A stretch of 64,000 nt of DNA from Streptomyces cellostaticus. Lineage in GTDB: Bacteria; Actinomycetota; Actinomycetes; Streptomycetales; Streptomycetaceae. The translations under genes were made by a program, and so were the position numbers. The stretch is taken from the NCBI RefSeq assembly GCF_023630175.1, contig NZ_JALLIN010000026.1, positions 1 through 64,000 on the forward strand, in the 5' to 3' direction. The notes below the pieces were generated by a model. The model saw only the letters and a list, made by a program, of their open reading frames with translations, was not told the DNA's origin and made no database searches. Shown here in pieces: positions 25,364-33,791 of this stretch. Position 1 is the first letter of the stretch. Each line of letters opens with the position of its first letter.

Positions 25364-26125
25364 CTACCGCCGCAGCGACCTGCCGAACCCCGCGGCCAGC
25401 GGCATCCGCAGACCGATCGGCGGCGGAGCGGCCAGCGCGTCCTCCACCGGCCGTGACAGCGGGTGGCCGAACAGCGCGCCCATGACGAAGTCCACCGCGA
25501 GCGAGCGCACTTCGTCGCGGTACTGGTGCAACGTGTGGCCGTCGGTGTGCACTTCGAACCGGCACACGTTCCGGTTCGCCTTCTTGGCCCGCTCCGCCAG
25601 CCGGAACGACAGCTCCGGGTCGGTGCGCTCGTCGTTCGTACCGTGCACGATCAGCACCCGCCGCCCCACGAGCTGCCGCACCGGCTCGGCGGGCGCGGCC
25701 ACGTCCTCCTCGGGCAGCCAGGGGGCGAGCGCGACGACGGAGTTCACCGCGTCGTGGCCGCCCGCCCGCAGTGCCGCGCGGCCGCCCATGTCCAGGCCCA
25801 CCAGGCACACCGGCACATCCCCGTACCGGCGCACCACCTCGTCGGCGGCCCACGCCGCGTCCGCGGCGAGATGCGCCTCGCCGCCGTTCCAGCCGCGGTA
25901 CCGGTAGTGCACGGCGTGCACGGCCAGTCCCTCCTCCCGGCCCGCCCGGGCGAACCGGCGGCCCAGGGAACGGACGAAGGCCGTCGCCCGAAAAGGTGAC
26001 GGCCTGCGGTCGGAGTTCTCCTCGCCGCCGGGGAGCAGCAGCACCGCTCCACCCACCGCCGTCGGCTCCGGCCCGACCGCCTTTCCCAGTCCGGCCGTTC
26101 GGACCGGCATCGCTTGCTGTCCCAT
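25364..26125 (-). CDS. Dienelactone-hydrolase-like alpha/beta protein with Asp at the nucleophile position
   Basis: A 253-residue alpha/beta-hydrolase-fold protein. The first strand ends AVLLLPGGEE. The nucleophile elbow reads VCLVGLDMGGRAAL, so the usual Ser is Asp112. The acid is likely in VLIVHGTNDERTDPE and the His in HTDGHTLHQY. Haloalkane dehalogenases use Asp as nucleophile, but the cap and halide-binding residues are not visible here, so an inactive or unusual enzyme is equally possible. No signal peptide. It is convergent with the LysR gene and divergent from adenosine deaminase. Confidence 0.8.
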   Translation of the reverse strand: MGQQAMPVRTAGLGKAVGPEPTAVGGAVLLLPGGEENSDRRPSPFRATAFVRSLGRRFARAGREEGLAVHAVHYRYRGWNGGEAHLAADAAWAADEVVRRYGDVPVCLVGLDMGGRAALRAGGHDAVNSVVALAPWLPEEDVAAPAEPVRQLVGRRVLIVHGTNDERTDPELSFRLAERAKKANRNVCRFEVHTDGHTLHQYRDEVRSLAVDFVMGALFGHPLSRPVEDALAAPPPIGLRMPLAAGFGRSLRR

Positions 26126-26226
26126 GGCAGAACAGTGTCAGAAGGCGCCGGGTACGAAACCCGTCCGGGCGGTCACCGTTGCGTATCGGCGAAAACCTGC
26201 TCCGTCTCCTGGCGTAACGCAGGTGA

Positions 26227-26240
26227 TCTACGCGCGTAGG
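26227..26240. promoter_or_regulatory. Nucleoside-regulon operator upstream of add
   Basis: TCTACGCGCGTAGG matches 13 of 14 positions of the shared palindrome. It ends 15 bp before the ATG and overlaps the possible ribosome-binding AGGAG, so a bound repressor would block the promoter or transcript start. Confidence 0.75.
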
Positions 26241-26255
26241 AGTTAGAGTGCGGAA

Positions 26256-27431
26256 ATGACGAGCCAGATTGCACCGGCTGGGAACGTCCCGGCCCACGTT
26301 CCGGCGCCGGACCAGATCCGACGGGCGCCCAAGGTTCTGCTGCACGACCATCTCGACGGCGGGCTGCGTCCCGGTACCGTCGTCGAACTCGCCCGGGAGG
26401 CCGGGTACCGCCAACTGCCCGAGACCGACCCCGACAAGCTGGGCCTGTGGTTCCGTGAGGCCGCCGACTCCGGCTCGCTCGAACGGTACCTGGAGACCTT
26501 CTCGCACACCGTCGGCGTGATGCAGACCCGGGACGCGCTGGTCCGGGTCGCCCGGGAGTGCGCCGAGGACCTGGCCGAGGACGGGGTCGTCTACGCAGAG
26601 GTGCGCTACGCGCCCGAACAGCACCTCTCCGCCGGACTGAGTCTCGAGGAGGTCGTCGAGGCCGTCAACGAGGGGTTCCGGCAGGGGGAGCGGCTGGCCA
26701 GGGAGGGCGGCCACCGCATCCGCGTCGGCGCCCTGCTGACCGCCATGCGGCACGCCGCACGTGCCCTGGAGATCGCCGAACTCGCCAACCGCTACCGGGA
26801 CATGGGCGTCGTCGGCTTCGACATCGCCGGTGCCGAGGCCGGCTACCCGCCCACCCGGCACCTGGACGCCTTCGAGTACCTGAAGCGGGAGAACAACCAC
26901 TTCACCATCCACGCCGGCGAGGCCTTCGGGCTGCCCTCCATCTGGCAGGCGCTGCAGTGGTGCGGCGCGGACCGGCTCGGACACGGGGTGCGGATCATCG
27001 ACGACATCGAGGTCCGGGCGGACGGCTCGGTGCGGCTCGGCCGGCTGGCCTCCTACGTCCGCGACAAGCGCATCCCGTTGGAGCTGTGCCCCAGCTCCAA
27101 CCTGCAGACCGGGGCCGCGCACTCCTACGCCGAGCACCCGATCGGGCTGTTGCGGCGGCTGCACTTCAGGGCGACGGTGAACACGGACAACAGGCTGATG
27201 TCGCACACCACCATGAGCCGGGAATTCGAGCACCTCGTCGAGGCGTTCGGTTACACGCTCGACGACCTTCAGTGGTTCTCCGTCAATGCGATGAAATCAG
27301 CGTTCATTCCTTTCGATGAACGACTCGCGATGATCAATGACGTGATCAAACCCGGATACGCGGAACTGAAGTCCGAATGGCTGTTCCAGCAGACCGCCTC
27401 CACCATTGGTTCTTCCGGTCCGGAGAGCTGA
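26256..27431 (+). CDS. add: Adenosine deaminase
   Basis: A 391-residue zinc deaminase converting adenosine or deoxyadenosine to inosine or deoxyinosine. It has VLLHDHLDGGLRPGTVVEL (metal HxH), FTIHAGEAFG (metal His and catalytic Glu), DRLGHGVRI (His) and ATVNTDNRLMSHTTMSREF with the metal Asp. A 15-residue Pro/Ala-rich N-terminus precedes the barrel. The length fits actinobacterial enzymes. The regulon palindrome lies directly upstream. Inosine produced here is a substrate of the PNP encoded at 40256. Confidence 0.95.
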   Translation: MTSQIAPAGNVPAHVPAPDQIRRAPKVLLHDHLDGGLRPGTVVELAREAGYRQLPETDPDKLGLWFREAADSGSLERYLETFSHTVGVMQTRDALVRVARECAEDLAEDGVVYAEVRYAPEQHLSAGLSLEEVVEAVNEGFRQGERLAREGGHRIRVGALLTAMRHAARALEIAELANRYRDMGVVGFDIAGAEAGYPPTRHLDAFEYLKRENNHFTIHAGEAFGLPSIWQALQWCGADRLGHGVRIIDDIEVRADGSVRLGRLASYVRDKRIPLELCPSSNLQTGAAHSYAEHPIGLLRRLHFRATVNTDNRLMSHTTMSREFEHLVEAFGYTLDDLQWFSVNAMKSAFIPFDERLAMINDVIKPGYAELKSEWLFQQTASTIGSSGPES

Positions 27432-27582
27432 CGGCAGGTAAGTCCGCCACCGACATGCGAACGCCCCTTCACGAGTCGTACGCATTTCGGTGTTTGCGGC
27501 GGGCTGCGCGGGATGTCTACGGTCGTGGGACCGCTCGGATCTCTTGCGATCACCCGTCTCCGTATTCAAGGACGCATTTAAC

Positions 27583-27915
27583 ATGAAGCAGTCTGCTGCC
27601 AAGACCCTCGGCGTCGCCGCCCTCGGTGCCGCTTTCGCGGCCGTGGGCGCGGGCGCCGCCGAGGCGGCCCCGGCCGTGCCGGTCGCCCCGCAGGCCCTGG
27701 ACTCCGTCACCACCGTGCTGCCGGCCCAGCACGTCGGCCAGGCGCTCGCCCAGGGGCAGGGCGCGCTGGGCGCCGGGGGCACCACCGCGCGGCCGGTCGT
27801 CGGGAACGTCCTCGCCGGAGGCCCGACCGCGCCGCTCGCCGGGCTGCTCGGCGGACTGCCGCTCCAGGGCATGCCCACCCAGGGCGTCGGGGTGAACGGC
27901 CTGCCGCTCGGCTGA
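27583..27915 (+). CDS. Small secreted Gly/Ala/Pro-rich protein, 110 residues
   Basis: Starts MKQSAAKTLGVAALGAAFAA with a clear Sec signal ending near GAAEAAPA (residue 28). The mature part is about 80 residues of Ala, Gly, Leu, Pro and Val without Cys, ending LQGMPTQGVGVNGLPLG. An AAGGA lies ten bases before the ATG. It is a low-complexity exported peptide of unknown role, similar in build to the gene at 33792. A strong hairpin follows its stop. Confidence 0.8.
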   Translation: MKQSAAKTLGVAALGAAFAAVGAGAAEAAPAVPVAPQALDSVTTVLPAQHVGQALAQGQGALGAGGTTARPVVGNVLAGGPTAPLAGLLGGLPLQGMPTQGVGVNGLPLG

Positions 27916-27928
27916 CATCCGCCGCACG

Positions 27929-27973
27929 CGCCGCCGGCGCGCCCCGGAACCTTCCCGGGGCGCGCCGGCGGCG
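27929..27973. terminator. Strong bidirectional terminator
   Basis: A perfect 19-bp stem beginning CGCCGCCGGCGCGCCCCGG with a 7-base loop AACCTTC, between the convergent secreted-protein and PspC genes. Confidence 0.8.
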
Positions 27974-28004
27974 ATCGCGTGCGAGGGGTCCGGCCCGCGG
28001 GGGC

Positions 28005-28208
28005 TCACCAGGTGGCGGCGCGGGCCTTGTCCTCGGCCGGGAGCAGGATCCACAGCGCTATGTAGAGCAGGAACTGCGGGCCGGGCAGCAGGCAGGACAC
28101 CAGGAAGACGACCCGCATCGTCGTCGCGGAGGTGCCGAAGCGCCGGGCCAGCGCGGCGCACACTCCGCCGATCACACGGCCGTGGGTGGGGCGGGCGAGG
28201 CTGGACAT
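28005..28208 (-). CDS. PspC-domain small membrane protein
   Basis: A 67-residue protein made of one PspC domain: RVIGGVCAALARRFGTSATT followed by one membrane segment (VVFLVSCLLPGPQFLLYIAL) and LPAEDKA. PspC proteins respond to membrane stress in other bacteria; the short actinobacterial forms have no assigned partner. The ATG has AAGGAG six bases upstream, which decides it against the longer in-frame extension. Confidence 0.85.
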   Translation of the reverse strand: MSSLARPTHGRVIGGVCAALARRFGTSATTMRVVFLVSCLLPGPQFLLYIALWILLPAEDKARAATW

Positions 28209-28300
28209 CTGCGGCTCCTTCGTGGACGTCAAACGAGGCGGTCCGGTCGGCTGCCTCAACGATGTCCACGGTACGCGGACGAAGGGGGCGAAGCGTCGCT

Positions 28301-28861
28301 CTAGGGGGCGATCCCGACCCTGGGAATCGTCGGGGTGCGACCCTGAGCCTGGTCCTCCTGGACGCCGGCCCGCCCGGTCGCGTCCGGTGCCCGCCCGGCC
28401 CGCCGGCGCAGCAGCGACCGGCCGGCCGGGACCACGGCCAGGTGGGCCAGGGCCACGCCCACGGTGTTCAGCAGCAGCGAGTCGACGTCCACGACCCGGC
28501 CGGGCACGCCGGTCTGCAGCAGGGCGATGCCGGTGGAGACCAGGGCGCCCGCGGCGGTCGTACGGACCAGCGAGGCCAACGGCGACACGGCGAGCCGGCC
28601 GTGTGCGGCGGGCAGCAGCACCCCGAGCGGCGCGAGCAGCACCAGCCCCTCGGCGACGCGCCGGGCCGCCCGGGCCGCGCCCAGTGCCAGATCGGCCCGG
28701 ATGCCGGCCAGGGGACGCAGATTGGCGGGTGCCATCCAGGGCACGTCCAGGGGTCGCAGCATCAGCCAGGCGACGAGCCCGAGATGGGCGACGAGGAGGA
28801 CACCCCCCGCCACACGGATACGGATCGCGGCGCTGCCGCCGATGGAGCCTTGACGCTGCAC
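28301..28861 (-). CDS. VanZ-like family membrane protein
   Basis: A 186-residue protein with four or five hydrophobic segments and VanZ-like features: a start with VLLVAHLGLVAWLMLRPLDV, a central NLRPLAGIR loop, GVLLPAAHGRL and VDVDSLLLNTVGVALAHL. VanZ relatives occur widely in actinobacteria with no proven activity outside teicoplanin-resistance clusters. The GTG has a G-run upstream. The C-terminal 40 residues are hydrophilic and probably cytoplasmic. Confidence 0.75.
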   Translation of the reverse strand: MQRQGSIGGSAAIRIRVAGGVLLVAHLGLVAWLMLRPLDVPWMAPANLRPLAGIRADLALGAARAARRVAEGLVLLAPLGVLLPAAHGRLAVSPLASLVRTTAAGALVSTGIALLQTGVPGRVVDVDSLLLNTVGVALAHLAVVPAGRSLLRRRAGRAPDATGRAGVQEDQAQGRTPTIPRVGIAP

Positions 28862-28953
28862 GCCCCCCAAGACGCGCCCCTGTGCACAATCGGTTCCGCA
28901 ACCGTCACGGGGGCGCGGCGAGTCGCCCGCCACATCCGGGCGCCGCCGGTCCC

Positions 28954-29592
28954 TCAGCCCGCGTCGACCTCGCTCGACGGCGGCTCCGTGCTGACCGGGC
29001 GGCTGCGGACGGCGTCGGTGCACTCGTAGCGGCGCAGCGGGGCGGGGGCCGGTCCGCCGAGGATCACCGAGCCGTCGCCCTCCGTCGCCGCCGAGTCGGA
29101 GAGGGTGCAGACGATCTGGGCGAGGGCGTAGGAGGTGAGCCGGGACGGGGCGGTGCTCAGCCGCAGCGTGTCCTCGGGGTCCTTGTGGCCGGGGCCGGTC
29201 ACACCCTGGCCGCCCGGCACGTACGTGGTGTAACCGGCCGACTTCTCCGCGGCCGACGGGGACGCGGCGAGCTGGTCCAGCAGGCCCTGGGCCACGATGA
29301 CCCGGCGCCGCGCGTCCGGGGTGCCGTCCGGGACGCGCACGGTGCGGTCGACGGCGACCAGGGAGGACCGGCACAGCAGGAACACCTGTACCGGAACGCC
29401 GTGCGCGGACTGCGTCGTCACATCGGGCGCGGACAGCGAGCACGGCACCCGCGAGGGTGCCGCGCCGAAGTCGGTCGGCACCTCGGTGGGCCGGATCCCG
29501 CACCCGGCCACCACCGTGGTCAGGAGGCAGGCCGCGAGCAGACGCCGTACGGTCCGGGCCGTCGGTGCGGTCCGTGCGGTCCGTGCGGTCAT
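28954..29592 (-). CDS. Lipoprotein of the afsQ operon
   Basis: A 212-residue lipoprotein: an Arg-rich start, a hydrophobic stretch and lipobox TVVAGC (Cys31). The outer domain contains VPVQVFLLCRSSLVAVDRTV and AQGLLDQLAASPSAAEKSAG, a layout like the GerMN-type domain found in several envelope lipoproteins. Its ATG overlaps the stop of afsQ2 (ATGA), so it is the third gene of the afsQ1-afsQ2 operon. In S. coelicolor a lipoprotein gene holds the same place; a role in signal input to AfsQ2 is inference. Confidence 0.85.
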   Translation of the reverse strand: MTARTARTAPTARTVRRLLAACLLTTVVAGCGIRPTEVPTDFGAAPSRVPCSLSAPDVTTQSAHGVPVQVFLLCRSSLVAVDRTVRVPDGTPDARRRVIVAQGLLDQLAASPSAAEKSAGYTTYVPGGQGVTGPGHKDPEDTLRLSTAPSRLTSYALAQIVCTLSDSAATEGDGSVILGGPAPAPLRRYECTDAVRSRPVSTEPPSSEVDAG

Positions 29593-31175
29593 GATCCCTC
29601 CTTCCCGGTGGTGTTCCCGGCCTTGCCGTCCTGGGTGTCCTCGTCGTCCTCCGCGGCCAGCCGGGAGGCGTCCCGCGGCAGCCGCAGTGTGAACACCGCG
29701 CCGCCCTCCGGTGAGTTGGCGGCGGTGATGCCGCCGCCGTGGATGTGGGCGTTCTCCATGGCGATGGACAGGCCCAGGCCGCTGCCCTCGGAGCGCGGCC
29801 GGGACGCGCTGGCCTTGTAGAAGCGGTCGAAGACGTGCGGCAGGACGTCCTCGGGGATGCCGGGCCCGTGGTCGCGCACCGCGATGACCAGGTCGTCGCC
29901 GTCGATCCGTACCGACACCCTGACCGGCGAGCCGCCGTGCTTGAGGGCGTTGCCGATCAGGTTGGCCAGTATGACGTCGAGGCGGCGTGGGTCCAGCCGG
30001 GCGTGGCGTCCGCGCTCGGCGTCCAGCTCGACCGCGTCCAGCCAGGCGCGGGCGTCGATGCAGGCGGTGATCTGGTCGGCGATGTCCACGTCGTCCAGGA
30101 CCAGCCGGGCGGTGCCCGCGTCGAAGCGGGTCACCTCCATCAGGTTCTCGACCAGGTCGTTCAGCCGCCGGGTCTCGCTGACCACCAGCCGTACCGCCGG
30201 CTCGATCATCGGGTCGATGCCCCCGGCCTCGGAGTCCAGCTCCTCCTCCAGCACCTCCGTCACGGCGGTGATGGCGGTCAGCGGGGTCCGCAGCTCATGG
30301 CTCATGTCCGCGACGAAGCGGCGCGAGGACTCGTCCCGGGCGGCCATCTCGGCGACCCGTTTCTCCAGCGCCTCGGCCGCGTTGTTGAACGTCCGCGACA
30401 GATCGGCGAGTTCGTCGGTGCCGGACACGCTGAGCCGGGTGTCCAGCCGGCCCTCGCCGAGCCGCCGGGCGGCCACCCCGAGCCGGTGCACCGGCTTCAG
30501 CACGGTGGTCGCGGCGGCCTGCGCGAGCAGCGCGGAGCCGATCAGGGCCAGGCCGGTCGCGATCCCCAGCGACCAGGCCAGCGAGTTGAGGTCCTTGGCC
30601 TCCGGTTCCAGCGACTTGGCCAGGTAGCCGGTGGGCCCGCCCCCGACCAGCCGCGCTCCGGCCACCAGGTACGGCGTGCCGTGGTCGTCGACCCGCTGCC
30701 AGTACAGGTGGTACGGCGCCTTGTTGCCGTCGGTCACCGGCTGCCGCTTGTTCACCGCCGCGCGCAGCGACGCCGGCACGTCCTCCAGCGAGAAGCCGTT
30801 GATCCCGCCCGACGTGCCGTACACCGTCTTGCCGCGCGCGTCCTCGGCGACCAGCAGCACGCTGAACCGCTGGCTGCTGCCGGCCATCTGGCCCGCCGCC
30901 CGCTGCAGCTCGTCCTGGGTGGGGCGGGCGGGCAGCGCGCCCGCCCGGTTCTGCATCTCCTGCTGGAAGTCGCGCAGCACCGCGTCCTGCGCGCGTGTCA
31001 GCACGGCCTCCCGGTTCAGCCAGTACGCGATGCCCGACGCCGACACCGCGGCGGTGAGCGCGACCAGCGCGAAGACCACGACCAGCCGCAGCCTGAGGCT
31101 GGTGAACCGCAGCCGCGACACACTTCCCTTGCGCCCCGCGGCCCAGCGGCGCGGTCCCCCTCGCGTGTCGGTCAC
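29589..31175 (-). CDS. afsQ2: Two-component sensor histidine kinase AfsQ2
   Basis: A 528-residue sensor kinase. A first membrane helix (VVVFALVALTAAVSASGIAY) precedes an extracellular domain of about 170 residues. A second helix then leads to HAMP (VLKPVHRLGVAARRLGEG), the H-box RRFVADMSHELRTPL, the N-box LANLIGNALKHGG and the G-boxes RDHGPGIPED and GSGLGLSIAM. The order of genes and the sequence match AfsQ2 of S. coelicolor, which phosphorylates AfsQ1 and affects antibiotic production and glutamate-dependent growth. The GTG overlaps the afsQ1 stop (GTGA); longer starts reach into afsQ1. Confidence 0.93.
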   Translation of the reverse strand: MTDTRGGPRRWAAGRKGSVSRLRFTSLRLRLVVVFALVALTAAVSASGIAYWLNREAVLTRAQDAVLRDFQQEMQNRAGALPARPTQDELQRAAGQMAGSSQRFSVLLVAEDARGKTVYGTSGGINGFSLEDVPASLRAAVNKRQPVTDGNKAPYHLYWQRVDDHGTPYLVAGARLVGGGPTGYLAKSLEPEAKDLNSLAWSLGIATGLALIGSALLAQAAATTVLKPVHRLGVAARRLGEGRLDTRLSVSGTDELADLSRTFNNAAEALEKRVAEMAARDESSRRFVADMSHELRTPLTAITAVTEVLEEELDSEAGGIDPMIEPAVRLVVSETRRLNDLVENLMEVTRFDAGTARLVLDDVDIADQITACIDARAWLDAVELDAERGRHARLDPRRLDVILANLIGNALKHGGSPVRVSVRIDGDDLVIAVRDHGPGIPEDVLPHVFDRFYKASASRPRSEGSGLGLSIAMENAHIHGGGITAANSPEGGAVFTLRLPRDASRLAAEDDEDTQDGKAGNTTGKEGS

Positions 31176-31849
31176 TGAGGAGTGTCCAGGCGGTAGCCGA
31201 CACCACGGACGGTACGGATCAGGGTCGGGGAGGAGGGCACGTCCTCCACCTTGGCGCGCAGCCGCTGGACGCACGCGTCCACCAGCCGGGAGTCGCCCAG
31301 GTAGTCGTGCTCCCAGACCAGCCGCAGCAACTGCTGCCGGGACAGCGCCTGACCGGGCCGCCGGCTCAGCTCCAGCAGCAGCCGCAACTCGGTCGGCGTG
31401 AGCTGCAGGTCCTCGCCGTTCTTGGTCACGGTCATCGCGGAGCGGTCGATGACGAGGCTGCCGAACGTCGCCGAGTCGCTGGACTCGCGCTCCCCGCGCC
31501 GCAGGACGGCCCGGATCCGGGCGTCCAGCACCCGGCCCTGGACGGGCTTCACCACGTAGTCGTCGGCACCGGACTCCAGTCCGACCACCACGTCGATGTC
31601 ATCGCTGCGGGCGGTCAGCAGGATGATCGGAAGCTGGTCGGTGCGCCGGATGCGCCGGCACACCTCGAACCCGTCGATGCCGGGCAGCATCACGTCCAGC
31701 ACGATCAGATCCGGCCGCTGCTCGCGCAGCAGCTTCAGACCGTCCTCACCGCTGGCAGCGGTCGCCACCCGGTGGCCCTGGCGCGTCAGGGAGAGCTCCA
31801 GGGCCGTGCGGATGGCGTCGTCGTCCTCGATCAGCAACAGGGAAGGCAC
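31172..31849 (-). CDS. afsQ1: Two-component response regulator AfsQ1
   Basis: A 225-residue OmpR-type regulator: a receiver with IEDDDAIRTAL, phospho-acceptor Asp52 in LIVLDVMLPG, then ILLTAR and DDYVVKPVQ. The DNA-binding winged helix starts near residue 130 and includes LTPTELRLLLELSRRPGQAL and TVRGVGYRLD. Length and sequence match AfsQ1 of S. coelicolor. The GTG opening PSLLLIEDD was chosen by that length. It is first gene of the operon with afsQ2 and the lipoprotein, and divergent from sigQ across a gap carrying an AfsQ1-type box. Confidence 0.95.
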   Translation of the reverse strand: MPSLLLIEDDDAIRTALELSLTRQGHRVATAASGEDGLKLLREQRPDLIVLDVMLPGIDGFEVCRRIRRTDQLPIILLTARSDDIDVVVGLESGADDYVVKPVQGRVLDARIRAVLRRGERESSDSATFGSLVIDRSAMTVTKNGEDLQLTPTELRLLLELSRRPGQALSRQQLLRLVWEHDYLGDSRLVDACVQRLRAKVEDVPSSPTLIRTVRGVGYRLDTPQ

Positions 31850-32022
31850 GGGCTCATTCTGGCCCATGGACGGGGTGTGGATCGACCGGTGGGACGCGGA
31901 TCGAGGCCGCAGCGGCCGGACGGCGGCTCGCGCTCGCCCGCACGGGCGGGTCCGCACGGGCGCGGACGGGACCGTGCCGCCCGCTCCGCGCGGGCCCCGC
32001 GACCCGCCCCGGCCCGACCCCT

Positions 32023-32038
32023 GTGACAGGTCTGTGAC
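32023..32038. promoter_or_regulatory. AfsQ1 box between afsQ1 and sigQ
   Basis: GTGAC-AGGTCT-GTGAC is an exact match to the GTnAC-n6-GTnAC consensus described for AfsQ1. It lies 174 bp upstream of afsQ1 and 108 bp upstream of sigQ. Confidence 0.8.
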
Positions 32039-32145
32039 AGTCGGCGGACACGGCCATGAAGGTCACTCGGCAAGCTTTCCGGCACAGGCAAGGAAGCACG
32101 ACCGAGCCGGCCGGGGTACCGGAAGTCCACGACGGGGAGCGCGAG

Positions 32146-32883
32146 ATGAACACGCTGCACGGCATCAGCACCAGCGCAGTGGTCACGCGTCTGCACGACG
32201 TGCACCGGGGCTCGGAGAAGTCCGGTGCCGTGAGCGGGCGGGGGTGCGCTCGCGGCACCGGGCGTCAGCACACCGGTTACATGACGGTGGTTGACGCGCG
32301 CACGGGGGAGACGCACGGGGGAACCGCGTACGGGGAGGAACCGGGGGAGCGCCGTTCGCTGACCGAGGCGGAGTTCACCGCCTACGTCCAGGAGCGCCGC
32401 GCCTCCCTGTACGCCACCGCCTACCACCTGACCGGCGACCGTTTCGAGGCCGAGGACCTGCTGCAGAGCGCGCTGTTCTCGACGTACCGGGCGTGGGAGC
32501 GGATCAGCGACAAGGCGGCGGTCGGCGGCTACCTGCGCCGGACCATGACCAACCTGCACATCAGCGCCTGGCGGCGCCGCAAGCTCAACGAGTACCCGAC
32601 CGAGGAACTGCCGGAGACGCCCGGCGACACGGACGCGATGCGCGGCACCGAACTGCGCGCGGTCCTGTGGCAGGCGCTGGCCCGGCTGCCCGAACTCCAG
32701 CGCACCATGCTGGTCCTGCGCTACTACGAGGGCCGTACGGACCCGGAGATCGCGGAGATCCTCGGCATCAGTGTCGGCACGGTGAAGTCCAGCATCTGGC
32801 GCTCCCTGCGCCGGCTGCGCGAGGACGAGGTCCTCAGCTTCGGCCGTGACGAGGAGGACGCCTTCGGCGAGCTGGTCGCCTGA
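32146..32883 (+). CDS. sigQ: RNA polymerase sigma factor SigQ (SigE-like ECF)
   Basis: A 245-residue sigma factor. Region 2 at residues 85-140 has ATAYHLTGDRFEAEDLLQSA and LRRTMTNLHISAWRRRK. Region 4 at residues 175-225 has LPELQRTMLVLRYYEGRTD and ILGISVGTVKSSIWRSLRRL, the SigE-70/SigM-like form. The 75-residue N-terminal extension (MNTLHGISTSAVVTRLHDVH) is characteristic of SigQ. GGGGAG six bases before the ATG fixes the start. In S. coelicolor sigQ is divergent from and controlled by AfsQ1 and acts against the AfsQ pathway. Confidence 0.93.
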   Translation: MNTLHGISTSAVVTRLHDVHRGSEKSGAVSGRGCARGTGRQHTGYMTVVDARTGETHGGTAYGEEPGERRSLTEAEFTAYVQERRASLYATAYHLTGDRFEAEDLLQSALFSTYRAWERISDKAAVGGYLRRTMTNLHISAWRRRKLNEYPTEELPETPGDTDAMRGTELRAVLWQALARLPELQRTMLVLRYYEGRTDPEIAEILGISVGTVKSSIWRSLRRLREDEVLSFGRDEEDAFGELVA

Positions 32884-32969
32884 GGCCGGGGGGAGCGACG
32901 GGGGAACGGGGGACCACTGGGGGGTGGGACCCACGGGGGAGCACGGGGGAGCACGGGGGAGCGAAAGGA

Positions 32970-33006
32970 GCGGGATCGGACGGGCCTCGGGCCGGTCCGG
33001 TCCCGC
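32970..33006 (+). terminator. Terminator after sigQ
   Basis: A 17-bp stem with two mismatches (left arm starts GCGGGATCGGAC, right arm ends GTCCGGTCCCGC) and a 3-base loop. Just before it, GGGGGAGCAC occurs in a small tandem run at about 32934-32961. Confidence 0.6.
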
Positions 33007-33034
33007 CTCGCGTTGCGGGCGTCTCGCGTCGTGC

Positions 33035-33664
33035 TCAGGCCACCGTCCGCTGCGGAGCCGGCCGGCCCGCCGCGGCCATCCGGTCCAGTGCCTCGTCGCG
33101 GTCGCAGGGATGCGCGCCCAGGGACACCTGCCGGGCCACGATCGACCGCTCGGAGCGCATCAGCCGCCAGCCCCGCCGCAGCAGGAACGGCACCGACTTG
33201 CGGCCCTCCCTGAGGTCCCGCAGGAAGCGCCGGCGGAAGGTGGTGACCGAACCCCGGCTCAGGCACAGCGCGTCGGCCAGCACGCCCCGCTCCCGGCAGC
33301 GCTCCACGATCTCGGCGGCGAAGATGCCCTCCGCGATGAACAGCGGGGCGGACCCGATGCCCAGCGTCTCCTCGCCGGTGCGGGCGCTCAGCGCGAGGTC
33401 GTACACGGGTACGGTCGTGGCCCCCGTGGCGCACAGCCGGACGATGGACTCGACGGCGACGTCCGCGTCCCACGACCCGGGGTGGTCCCAGTCGATGTCC
33501 GAACTCCCGTCCACCAGCGGCAGGGTCGGGTCGCCGGCTTCCTTGTAGAAGTCGTCGAGGCGCAGTACGGGTAGCCCGGAACGGGCGGCGACGAGGGACT
33601 TGCCCGAACCCGAGGGGCCGCAGAGCAGCACGACGCGGGCGGGGGACGGCGGATGAAGGCTCAC
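33035..33664 (-). CDS. Uridine kinase-like P-loop kinase
   Basis: A 209-residue P-loop NTPase of the uridine kinase/phosphoribulokinase group. It has Walker A LLCGPSGSGKSLVAAR, VLRLDDFYKEAGDPTLP, DWDHPGSWD typical of Udk substrate loops, VPVYDLALSART and LFIAEGIFAAE. It would phosphorylate uridine or cytidine. No copy of the nucleoside operator lies upstream, so it is probably not in that regulon. The GTG start is uncertain because the upstream ribosome-binding site is weak. Confidence 0.85.
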   Translation of the reverse strand: MSLHPPSPARVVLLCGPSGSGKSLVAARSGLPVLRLDDFYKEAGDPTLPLVDGSSDIDWDHPGSWDADVAVESIVRLCATGATTVPVYDLALSARTGEETLGIGSAPLFIAEGIFAAEIVERCRERGVLADALCLSRGSVTTFRRRFLRDLREGRKSVPFLLRRGWRLMRSERSIVARQVSLGAHPCDRDEALDRMAAAGRPAPQRTVA

Positions 33665-33791
33665 GGAACACCAGTTTGACGCATGGCGGCGCTCCTGCCG
33701 ACCCCGCGGGTCGGCTTTGGAGCGCGCGTCACATCTCAACTACCCTACGTGCTGATCTGTTTACCCTGCGCACCAGAAGGCGGCATCGGCG

